Below are positions 61,301 to 64,000 of a DNA stretch of 64,000 bases, piece after piece (the first letter of the stretch is position 1; every line of letters begins with the position of its first letter). The DNA is from Lucifuga dentata. Lineage: Eukaryota > Chordata > Actinopteri > Ophidiiformes > Bythitidae. The notes under the pieces were generated by a model. The model was given only the letters and a program-made list of their open reading frames with translations. It was not told the DNA's origin and searched no databases. The position numbers were made by a program, and so were the translations under genes. The stretch covers positions 191,001-255,000 of the forward strand of contig VXCM01000209.1 in assembly GCA_014773175.1 (NCBI GenBank), in the 5' to 3' direction.

Positions 61301-63784
61301 GACAATAAATGGACTTAAGTATTGAAAGTAAATGTAAATTTGTTTTGCACAGATTGCAAAATTAATCTCCACCCATAGTTTTGAGAGTACTTAGCATTTT
61401 TAATAATTACAATAAATTAAACATCAAATTATTAACTTACAGCAATATTTAACTATTAAATGTGACACAACTTACATTGTCTCTAGATTAAGTTCCATGA
61501 ATTGTCTGACTGATGCACAGTCATCTGCCATGGTGAGAGTAATGTATTGATCTTCTGCGACTGTCAGTACTGGCTATCTTATGCCGCTAATGTACGCAGT
61601 TAGCGTAGCCAGCGACAACACACCATGCACTTATATCAGTCTACTGTCTCTGGATATGGAAAATTCCAACAAATGCTGTTTTTCAGTTTTCATATCACTC
61701 TTCTGTACTTTTGGTGAAATACAGAAGTAATAGATAACACAACACACTGTGTAACAATGTTTTGTTTTGTTTTTTTGTGATGAGAAGAGGGAAAGAGGCG
61801 AAGACAAAAGGAGGAAGGAAGTGGTTGAAAGTCTACACTCACAGCTCCAAAGTAAGGTGCCTGGTGGACAACTCCTGTGCCCTCCTCCTCCTTGACATAA
61901 TTATCCACGACCACCTGGAATGCTCCTTTCTCCCCACACTGTAGGTAAAAGAATGCAGACAATGAGATTAGAGGCAAGTGGCAAGGAAGCACAATATTTT
62001 GAGGCAGACATGGTACGAAACAGTGAGAGACAGACTGCAAATGAAGTTGTGATGAATGAAGTTTGTGATCAGATAGCTAATTAGTAACGCAAAGGTCCAT
62101 CTTCACTTTGGGGCAAACAATGCATAGAAATATTACAACCTACAAACCTTAGCAAAGTATGGGAAAAGAGGCTTGTATTTTTTCCCTTTCAGCATCTTGC
62201 CGGGAAACCTAAAACACAAAAACACAGCATCCTTGTCTCAATTTCCATCATTTTACGCATTGACAGCACTGCATAAAGCTCACGCAACCATAGCTGTTTA
62301 ACAGCATCCAATTAAAAAATTAAATAAAAGACACCACCCAAACTGGATGATTAATGGGTCTTAATAGGATGCCAGCTAACCGAACAATGATCGTAACTGG
62401 TCCAAGAAGAATATAAAACTCTGCTGGAGGGGTTTGGCAACATGTTTCTATCTTTTTTGTGTTCTTATTGGTGATGACAAATATGCTTCAGGATCTCCTT
62501 AGTGCTAATGTATTGTGAGATATAGCAACTGAAACAGCCATCCACTGTTTCTATGATTATCATTCAAATAAAGACATTCCTGCCCCATGGATGGGGACTA
62601 TGTCCTTCTGGAAGAAGAACTGCTGTCAGGGCAGGAATTTTCAACATGCTTGTGTTTATCGATTGCTAATGTTTCCAATATATGGGATGAGTGGGTATAA
62701 ATTATCCCCAGAAATGTGCTCCATCAGCTTTCAGTACATTCTGTATCCTGTTATTCACAGAGGTCTTTCCTTCATTTCATCATTTTTTTTTCCTTCTCCA
62801 TTTCTTTCCTTTGCTCCACCATCATTCACTGAAATGGGAAATGGGGAATATGATTTACGATACTTTCCAATACCTAGAATAACATTCTGGTAAAATACAC
62901 CCCTGCTAATTCTCCTGTCACTACCTTCAGCCTTTTCCTCTTAACTCTGGAAACCAAGTTAGAACTCAGGAGAAAACCTTTCACTGTAAATGTGAAATAC
63001 AAGCTTGGCAGTCACTCGCTGAAAAAAGTTTTTGTAAAACACAAACTTTTGTCAACTTTCCACAAAGTTTGAAAGGGTTATTGTTCCAAGAAAAGTGCTA
63101 AGTGATGTTCAGTCACTCACTCTAACCACCAATCACCAAAACCTCTTAGTTGATTTGAAAAGTTCATTGTTCCGTGAAATGAAGTACACTCCAATTTCAC
63201 ACACATGGATTTCGAACAAACTTTCCAGTGATAGTAAATATTTCAAATTTTGGTTGAATTGCTTCCCCATCTTAAATATTTGTGTTCATTTAATGTCTGT
63301 TTACAGAGGGTAAACAAAAAATGTAAGCACTGCCAAACAGACAAACATGCCATTAATTGTCATTGGTCACCTTTAAAATGAGATCTGATGATAAACATGG
63401 TATATGAGTTTCAAAAGTTAAATGAGAAAACAAACAAAGCTCCAAAGAAGTCAAAGGCCAGGAGTTAATTATCTGAATCAAATGTGACATCTTGAATGCT
63501 GATCAGGTGGAAATATAAAGGAATAATTGTTAATCTAAATCAACCAAAAAGGACCACTGATTCAGCCTAACACCAATTCCTGATGTACTGTATCACCCAA
63601 CCATAATTCACACAAGATGAAAAATCTACATTTAACATGTTAATTATTTTTCATTTTTTATGACTTTTTGGTGGTACCAGACTCATGTGTACTCACTTGT
63701 CCAGGAGAGTGTACTCACTCTCTGACTTATAGAGAGCTCCCAGCCTGGCCTCCATCATAATGTAGGTCTTCTCTGTGGCATTAT
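25837..63784 (-). CDS. iars1: Isoleucyl-tRNA synthetase, cytosolic (27 of its coding exons; 5' end outside window)
   Basis: This class I aminoacyl-tRNA synthetase charges tRNA-Ile with isoleucine in the cytosol and belongs to the animal multisynthetase complex. Coding exons, in transcript order: 63784-63697, 62208-62148, 61938-61843, 59347-59225, 54766-54675, 53745-53647, 51169-51043, 49310-49237, 47587-47393, 47238-47152, 46683-46600, 45022-44878, 44748-44628, 44368-44277, 43659-43582, 43059-42938, 40938-40836, 40430-40347, 37186-37012, 35009-34897, 31862-31767, 29800-29624, 29430-29310, 29001-28876, 27263-27117, 26791-26639, 25919-25837. All have GT-AG introns and every phase joins. About 1,019 codons are present; the human protein has about 1,262, so roughly 240 N-terminal residues with the HIGH motif lie to the right. 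No frameshift or stop is seen. Identity rests on near-continuous similarity to vertebrate IARS1 as I know it; no alignment was run. Confidence 0.97.
25920..26638. other. Last iars1 intron
   Basis: AT-rich intron of 719 bp between the two final coding exons, with no repeat or gene that I recognise. Confidence 0.8.
26639..26791 (-). CDS. iars1: iars1 window exon 26 (C-terminal repeat 2)
   Basis: Fifty codons plus split ends: [20 protein letters not shown] then [20 protein letters not shown] and [23 protein letters not shown] and [11 protein letters not shown] match vertebrate IARS1 closely and echo repeat 1 ([16 protein letters not shown]). Acceptor TGCTTTAG, donor GTGAGATA. Confidence 0.96.
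27117..27263 (-). CDS. iars1: iars1 window exon 25 (repeats 1-2 junction)
   Basis: Forty-eight codons plus flanking split codons: [20 protein letters not shown] then [20 protein letters not shown] and [15 protein letters not shown] starts the second C-terminal repeat. The acceptor GTTACAG is preceded directly by about 54 bases of pure (GT)n instead of a normal polypyrimidine tract. Donor GTGAGA. Confidence 0.94.
27269..27322. repeat. (CA)27 microsatellite at an iars1 3' splice site
   Basis: Pure CA on the plus strand, read as (GT)n in the iars1 transcript. It ends at GTTACAG, the acceptor of window exon 25, so it takes the place of the polypyrimidine tract. Confidence 0.97.
27916..28050. repeat. 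67-bp direct duplication across a single N (assembly join)
   Basis: Bases 27916-27982 and 27984-28050 are identical around the N at 27983, inside the hAT-like element. The unit starts TAGCTAGCATGTAACGGAGC. Confidence 0.9.
28064..28198. repeat. 67-bp direct duplication across a single N (assembly join)
   Basis: Bases 28064-28130 and 28132-28198 are identical around the N at 28131, only 80 bp from the previous join and in the same transposon. A short contig was evidently placed between two larger ones without merging either end. Confidence 0.9.
28876..29001 (-). CDS. iars1: iars1 window exon 24 (C-terminal repeat 1)
   Basis: Encodes [20 protein letters not shown] then [20 protein letters not shown] and [13 protein letters not shown]...VFG...EL.FF is repeated in related form two exons later, so this is an internal duplication of the appended domain. 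Acceptor CTTTTTTAG, donor GTAAGATC. The intron that follows holds a hAT-like transposon. Confidence 0.95.
29310..29430 (-). CDS. iars1: iars1 window exon 23 (start of C-terminal repeat 1)
   Basis: Forty codons plus one base: [20 protein letters not shown] then [27 protein letters not shown] opens the first of two related segments in the C-terminal extension. Acceptor TTTATTGCAG, donor GTAGCACG. Confidence 0.94.
29624..29800 (-). CDS. iars1: iars1 window exon 22
   Basis: Fifty-nine codons in phase 0: [20 protein letters not shown] then [20 protein letters not shown] and [29 protein letters not shown] and the KAPL.P.PV stretch align with the human protein as I know it. Acceptor CCTGTCACAG, donor GTATGAAG. 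Confidence 0.95.
29801..31766. other. iars1 intron with simple repeats
   Basis: Nothing coding. It holds an A-run with an N at 30155, an A/C-rich run to 30220, a (GT)n tract at 30543-30588 and an otherwise unremarkable AT-rich sequence. Confidence 0.7.
31767..31862 (-). CDS. iars1: iars1 window exon 21
   Basis: Thirty-two codons: [20 protein letters not shown] then [36 protein letters not shown] is a strongly conserved block of eukaryotic IleRS. Acceptor TTTCTGCAG, donor GTGGGG. Confidence 0.96.
32437..32680. repeat. Degenerate minisatellite of about 28-bp units
   Basis: Loose repeats of the pattern CAAATTT-(G/A)CAAGTTTTTT-CTTA, seen for example as TTGCAAATTTGCAGTTTTTT and AACAAATTTACAAGTTTG. 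It is interrupted by a T-run with an N at 32619, so the true unit count is unknown. Confidence 0.6.
34184..34231. repeat. (GA)n microsatellite
   Basis: About 24 GA units in an iars1 intron, after an imperfect AGAG-rich lead-in from 34165. Confidence 0.95.
34897..35009 (-). CDS. iars1: iars1 window exon 20
   Basis: Encodes [20 protein letters not shown] then [17 protein letters not shown] after a split Gly. [15 protein letters not shown] and EAHSDAQ are conserved in vertebrate IARS1. Acceptor GGTAATTTTAAG, donor GTATTG. Confidence 0.95.
36144..36181. repeat. Perfect 17-bp inverted repeat with 4-base loop
   Basis: TAGAAAAATATAATTAT (36144-36160), loop ATTA, then the exact reverse complement (36165-36181). 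It is very AT-rich, and could be a cruciform or the end of a small element. Confidence 0.85.
36963..37004. repeat. (CA)n microsatellite at an iars1 5' splice site
   Basis: Runs to within 8 bases of the donor of window exon 19. On the transcribed strand it is (TG)n starting just after GTATAAC. Confidence 0.97.
37012..37186 (-). CDS. iars1: iars1 window exon 19
   Basis: Fifty-eight codons plus one base: [20 protein letters not shown] then [20 protein letters not shown] and [18 protein letters not shown]. The [10 protein letters not shown] motif is conserved. The donor GTATAAC is followed immediately by a (TG)n tract of about 40 bases on the transcribed strand. Confidence 0.96.
37187..40346. 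other. iars1 intron between window exons 18 and 19
   Basis: Gene-free intron of 3,160 bp. A degenerate transposon occupies 37322-37890. Beyond a short (GA)n at about 38153-38164 I recognise nothing in 37891-40346; open frames there are short and unlike any family I know. Confidence 0.65.
37322..37890. mobile_element. Degenerate terminal-inverted-repeat DNA transposon
   Basis: The left end CCAGGGATGTTATTGTCAAC and right end ...AAAATAATTACCCTGG are imperfect inverted repeats. The interior near both ends is made of AACTAAAA/AAATTGAAAA phrases seen in a common teleost element. An insertion near 37490-37560 (CACTTTGAGACAAAG ... CTACATAAATAAA) resembles a LINE tail. Confidence 0.6.
40347..40430 (-). 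CDS. iars1: iars1 window exon 18
   Basis: Twenty-eight codons in phase 0: [20 protein letters not shown] then SLQKYILE. Acceptor TGTATTGCAG, donor GTAAGT. Confidence 0.95.
40836..40938 (-). CDS. iars1: iars1 window exon 17
   Basis: Encodes [20 protein letters not shown] then [14 protein letters not shown], matching the start of the C-terminal part conserved among eukaryotic IleRS. Acceptor TGTGTTACAG, donor GTAAATC. Confidence 0.95.
40939..42937. other. iars1 intron between window exons 16 and 17
   Basis: About 2 kb of AT-rich intron with no gene or repeat family that I recognise, apart from A-runs near 41631 and 42646. Confidence 0.7.
42938..43059 (-). CDS. iars1: iars1 window exon 16
   Basis: Forty codons plus two bases: [20 protein letters not shown] then [20 protein letters not shown], with Arg split. 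APFTPF.TE..YQNL is the conserved end of the anticodon-binding helical domain. Acceptor TTATCCTCAG; the donor is GTTTGA, a weak variant supported by phase. Confidence 0.94.
43582..43659 (-). CDS. iars1: iars1 window exon 15 (anticodon-binding domain)
   Basis: Twenty-six codons: [20 protein letters not shown] then SMCRLM, in phase 0 on both sides. The acceptor ...GAACTTTGAAG has a poor polypyrimidine tract and is preceded by (TG)6 on the transcribed strand. Donor GTGAGTC. Confidence 0.93.
44277..44368 (-). CDS. iars1: iars1 window exon 14 (anticodon-binding domain)
   Basis: Thirty codons after a split Ala: [20 protein letters not shown] then [23 protein letters not shown] is highly conserved in IleRS. 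Acceptor CTTGTTACAG, donor GTGAGA. Confidence 0.96.
44550..44611. repeat. (GT)n plus GGGT repeat near an iars1 5' splice site
   Basis: Plus-strand (GT)n followed by three GGGT units. On the iars1 transcript this is CCCA repeats then (CA)n, starting about 16 bases past the donor of window exon 13. Confidence 0.95.
44628..44748 (-). CDS. iars1: iars1 window exon 13 (anticodon-binding domain)
   Basis: Forty codons plus one base: [20 protein letters not shown] then [31 protein letters not shown] matches the first helices of the class Ia anticodon-binding domain. About 16 bases past the donor (GTAAGG) the intron enters CCCA repeats and a long (CA)n tract. Confidence 0.94.
44878..45022 (-). CDS. 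iars1: iars1 window exon 12
   Basis: Forty-eight codons: [20 protein letters not shown] then [28 protein letters not shown]. It covers the stem-contact fold leading into the helical anticodon-binding domain. Acceptor CTCTCTGTAG, donor GTACGC. Confidence 0.96.
45023..46599. other. iars1 intron between window exons 11 and 12
   Basis: About 1.6 kb with no recognisable coding exon, microsatellite or transposon end. Confidence 0.7.
46600..46683 (-). CDS. iars1: iars1 window exon 11 (KMSKR loop)
   Basis: Encodes [20 protein letters not shown] then NYGADAL and a split Arg. KMSKR is the second class I synthetase signature (KMSKS loop), which contacts ATP during adenylate formation; the Arg ending is the form usual in eukaryotic IleRS. 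Acceptor CCCTGTAG, donor GTCAGC. Confidence 0.97.
47152..47238 (-). CDS. iars1: iars1 window exon 10
   Basis: Encodes [20 protein letters not shown] then IVNGLVLA plus AG of Ser. [13 protein letters not shown] continues the DQTRGW motif of the previous exon. Acceptor GTATCCTAG, donor GTCAGT. Confidence 0.96.
47393..47587 (-). CDS. iars1: iars1 window exon 9 (catalytic core)
   Basis: Largest iars1 exon here, 64 codons. It contains [20 protein letters not shown], then [17 protein letters not shown] and [25 protein letters not shown] and EGIDQTRGW are conserved active-site motifs of IleRS. The Trp codon is split at the donor GTAATC; the acceptor is CTCTGCTCAG. Confidence 0.97.
47588..49236. other. 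iars1 intron between window exons 8 and 9
   Basis: Gene-free intron of 1,649 bp; no clear repeat was recognised. Confidence 0.7.
49237..49310 (-). CDS. iars1: iars1 window exon 8
   Basis: Twenty-four codons plus two bases: [20 protein letters not shown] then LHRE, with Ser split into the next exon. The acceptor GTTGGTCAG lies 18 bases inside a long (TG)n tract on the transcribed strand. Donor GTGAGT. Confidence 0.93.
49329..49374. repeat. (CA)23 microsatellite near an iars1 3' splice site
   Basis: On the iars1 strand a (TG)n tract followed by CGCGCGCCTGTTGGTCAG, the acceptor of window exon 8. The tract ends 18 bases before the splice site. Confidence 0.96.
49375..51042. other. iars1 intron between window exons 7 and 8, remainder
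   Basis: Contains only short CA tracts (about 49884-49898 and 50636-50654) and pyrimidine-rich stretches near 50230-50400. A 163-codon open frame at 49700-50191 spans a CA repeat and has no family resemblance. Confidence 0.65.
51043..51169 (-). CDS. iars1: iars1 window exon 7 (catalytic core)
   Basis: Encodes [20 protein letters not shown] then [22 protein letters not shown]. The SRNRYWGTP motif is a hallmark of the catalytic core in the Ile/Val/Leu synthetase group. The donor has to be GTCAGG (off-consensus at +3) because the next exon continues VVCVGS in phase. Confidence 0.95.
51170..53646. other. iars1 intron between window exons 6 and 7
   Basis: Gene-free intron of 2,477 bp with a short (GT)n at 53103-53123. 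Nothing else was recognised. Confidence 0.7.
53647..53745 (-). CDS. iars1: iars1 window exon 6
   Basis: Encodes [20 protein letters not shown] followed by [13 protein letters not shown], with the Trp codon split at the 3' junction. It matches the return from the CP1 insertion to the Rossmann fold. Acceptor CACTTCCAG, donor GTAAGC. Confidence 0.95.
53746..54674. other. iars1 intron between window exons 5 and 6
   Basis: 929 bp of intron with an A-rich run at about 53811-53833 and nothing else that I recognise. Confidence 0.7.
54675..54766 (-). CDS. iars1: iars1 window exon 5
   Basis: Thirty codons plus two bases: [20 protein letters not shown] then [11 protein letters not shown], with the Arg codon split across the junction. 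[13 protein letters not shown] is a signature of eukaryotic IleRS at the end of the editing domain. Acceptor GTTGGTAG, donor GTGAG. Confidence 0.95.
54767..57264. other. Large iars1 intron, part 3' of the nested gene
   Basis: No gene is recognised. It holds a T-run broken by an N at 55680 (an A-run on the minus strand, about 1.6 kb past the filament stop), an A-run with an N at 56802, a CA-poor AT-rich stretch, and a 65-bp assembly duplication around the N at 56941 next to GGGGA repeats. AATAAA on the minus strand at 56632-56627 could serve the filament gene. Confidence 0.6.
56876..57006. repeat. 65-bp direct duplication across a single N (assembly join)
   Basis: Bases 56876-56940 and 56942-57006 are identical around the N at 56941. 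The unit begins TAGGGCTGCCAAAATATGAA and ends in GGGGA repeats. It lies 3' of the nested filament gene and does not touch its coding sequence. Confidence 0.9.
57265..58413 (-). CDS. Single-exon type III/IV-like cytoplasmic intermediate filament protein
   Basis: Encodes a 382-residue filament subunit from the preferred ATG (58413-58411, A at -3). An in-frame ATG at 58536 would add 41 residues, but it has T at -3 and the extra sequence resembles untranslated leader. Numbered from the upstream ATG: a Ser/Arg-rich head (42-100); a 310-residue rod (101-410) opening [20 protein letters not shown] and ending [13 protein letters not shown]; and a 13-residue tail. [22 protein letters not shown] and [10 protein letters not shown] are vimentin/desmin/neurofilament-like, and coil 1B has the short vertebrate cytoplasmic length. 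No stop, frameshift or intron interrupts it. It lies inside an iars1 intron on the same strand. Lack of the usual family introns suggests retroposition; intact coding suggests it is functional. Exact orthology (vimentin-related, internexin-like or other) is unresolved. Confidence 0.92.
   Translation of the reverse strand: MRAASYSQKSLQVSGSDSRVRVQSPSPSRCRGSSYDSRGRAGFRGTAIELGTEIHQHHANEKEEMQELNVKFAGYIEKVQTLEQRNASLQAELAALQSRYKGGPTNIAEEYELKFKEVRGLIETLTNEKGAADIERGYIEEEVDVWRLRLEEELALKDEAEMILREFRQDVDNATLQKAELEKRVEQLVGEIEFLKKLHDEEVADLMKQIEDSKITTDLDGDRPDLAAYLRNMRAEIESVAARNVQEAEKWYKSKFDTLKEHAGKHEEQMKTMKEEITTFHNQVTDLQNQIDGLRARNAALEQQLEDMEMSHMDKMGSLESVIAQLEIQLCETKLEMTKYLQDYQELLHIKLKLDAEIATYRKLLEGEEQRLGITKGSPAGV
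58414..58536 (-). other. Possible N-terminal extension or 5' leader of the intermediate filament gene
   Basis: In-frame open sequence upstream of the preferred start. It encodes 41 mostly basic residues with no similarity to filament head domains that I recognise. The first ATG has a weak context (TTA before ATG). A TTTTAAAA motif on the minus strand near 58575 could be a TATA-like element, which would put transcription start close to this segment. Confidence 0.4.
58933..59082. repeat. Fold-back hairpin with about 55-bp arms
   Basis: The left arm begins AGCATTTAGGGCTCTTCTGA and the right arm, read on the other strand, begins AGCATTTAGGGACCTCTTGA. Both continue through GAAAGATGACATTCC, CCCATTC.CCTAT and CCT before the loop near 59000-59020. 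Arms pair over roughly 55 bases with a few mismatches. It lies in the iars1 intron, about 400-520 bp upstream of the nested filament gene. It may be a miniature fold-back transposon or a structured RNA; no target-site duplication is evident. Confidence 0.75.
59225..59347 (-). CDS. iars1: iars1 window exon 4 (editing domain)
   Basis: Forty-one codons beginning [20 protein letters not shown] and continuing [22 protein letters not shown]. It supplies the Asp-Asp that follows the editing motif of the previous exon. The donor GTAAGTG is strong and the acceptor is CCTCTGTAG. The intron that follows is the one hosting the nested intermediate filament gene. Confidence 0.96.
59590..60430 (+). mobile_element. 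Degenerate L2/Rex-like LINE fragment (reverse transcriptase C-terminal part)
   Basis: Broken plus-strand frames give [12 protein letters not shown] (about 59790-59825) and [20 protein letters not shown] (about 60100-60160). These match the KTE..LFG and FKVLLLVYK.LNG..P.YISD segments of L2-type non-LTR retrotransposon polymerases. Many stops and frameshifts make it a dead relic. It is antisense to iars1 in the intron between window exons 3 and 4. An N in an A-run at 60284 interrupts it. Confidence 0.65.
60910..61038. repeat. 64-bp direct duplication across a single N (assembly join)
   Basis: Bases 60910-60973 and 60975-61038 are identical, separated by one N at 60974. The unit begins GGGACTGAACTGCAGTGAAA and ends in a (GA)n tract. 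The exact identity plus the single N points to two contig ends that overlap and were not merged. Confidence 0.9.
61147..61345. mobile_element. Degraded hAT-like non-autonomous element
   Basis: Contains CCAGTATTGGATAATGTACC, CTTGAGTAAAAGCAGAAATA and TTTTACTTAAGTAGCAAAAT. This is the wording of a very common teleost terminal-inverted-repeat element built from AGTAAAAGTA and ACTTAAGTA phrases. The right end is poorly preserved, so the boundary is approximate. Confidence 0.5.
61843..61938 (-). CDS. iars1: iars1 window exon 3 (editing site)
   Basis: Thirty-two codons in phase 0, including [20 protein letters not shown]. The GTGVVH.APYFGA stretch is the conserved CP1 editing motif that lines the hydrolytic pocket clearing Val-tRNA-Ile. 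The acceptor is CCTACAG and the donor GTGAGT. Confidence 0.96.
62148..62208 (-). CDS. iars1: iars1 window exon 2
   Basis: Encodes [20 protein letters not shown] after the split Lys codon. This is the conserved FPG..LKGKKY.PLF segment of eukaryotic IleRS. The acceptor is GTGTTTTAG. The donor is GTTTGT, a weak variant of the consensus, but the phase fits the next exon exactly. Confidence 0.93.
62209..63696. other. iars1 intron between window exons 1 and 2
   Basis: About 1.5 kb with no recognised repeat or exon. Confidence 0.7.
63697..63784 (-). CDS. iars1: iars1 window exon 1 (editing domain)
   Basis: Reads [19 protein letters not shown] and ends at ...LLD plus two bases (AA) that complete Lys in the next exon. 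The acceptor is ...TTTCTGTCAG and the donor GTGAGT. It begins with two bases of a split codon, so at least one more exon lies upstream, beyond the right edge or in the last 200 bases. The stretch matches the start of the connective-peptide (CP1) region of eukaryotic IleRS. Confidence 0.93.
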
Positions 63785-64000
63785 CTGACAGAAACAGAAA
63801 AATGAACAGGATAAATGTGCTTGAATAATGAAAGATATTCACACCATTTGCCAGCTCGCTGTATGGAATATATCTATTTTTATTTTACAAGGTTCTTTAT
63901 ATTCAACCCTGTACGGCTGTTATGTAGAGAGACACGTTTTAATATGACTGATCTGATAATATGAGAATAATGATGTTAAGACAAAGTTAAAATGCTCTGT

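Overview
This is a window of vertebrate nuclear DNA, almost certainly from a ray-finned (teleost) fish. It is AT-rich and full of long CA/GA microsatellites and non-autonomous DNA transposons of teleost type. Its genes have introns, and there is no bacterial gene organisation. The species cannot be named from the sequence.

Right part (25.8 kb to the right edge, minus strand): most of the gene for cytosolic isoleucyl-tRNA synthetase (iars1). I reconstructed 27 coding exons with GT-AG junctions and continuous phase, from 63784 down to the stop codon at 25839-25837. They encode about 1,019 residues: most of the editing domain, the second half of the catalytic core with the KMSKR loop, the anticodon-binding region, and the C-terminal extension with its two related repeats. 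The N-terminal exons, including the HIGH motif, lie beyond position 64000.

Nested gene: the largest iars1 intron in the window (54767-59224) holds a complete single-exon gene on the same strand for a type III/IV-like cytoplasmic intermediate filament protein (57265-58413; possible upstream start at 58536). It has an intact 310-residue rod, a short head and a very short tail. Vertebrate relatives are normally split by several introns, so it looks like a retained retrogene. A 150-bp fold-back hairpin lies about 400-500 bp upstream of it.

Left part (1-25.8 kb): no recognisable gene. It holds microsatellites, a tRNA-Ser(GCT) pseudogene, LINE tails and several inverted-repeat transposons. A CpG-containing patch at about 19.4-20.1 kb could be a promoter and first exon of an unidentified minus-strand gene (low confidence).

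Assembly quality: there are 17 single N characters. Seven sit between exact or near-exact direct copies of 64-104 bp, and the other ten lie in homopolymers or simple repeats. These are unmerged contig joins, not biological duplications. Several iars1 splice sites lie directly against long (UG)n or (CA)n tracts, which could affect splicing.
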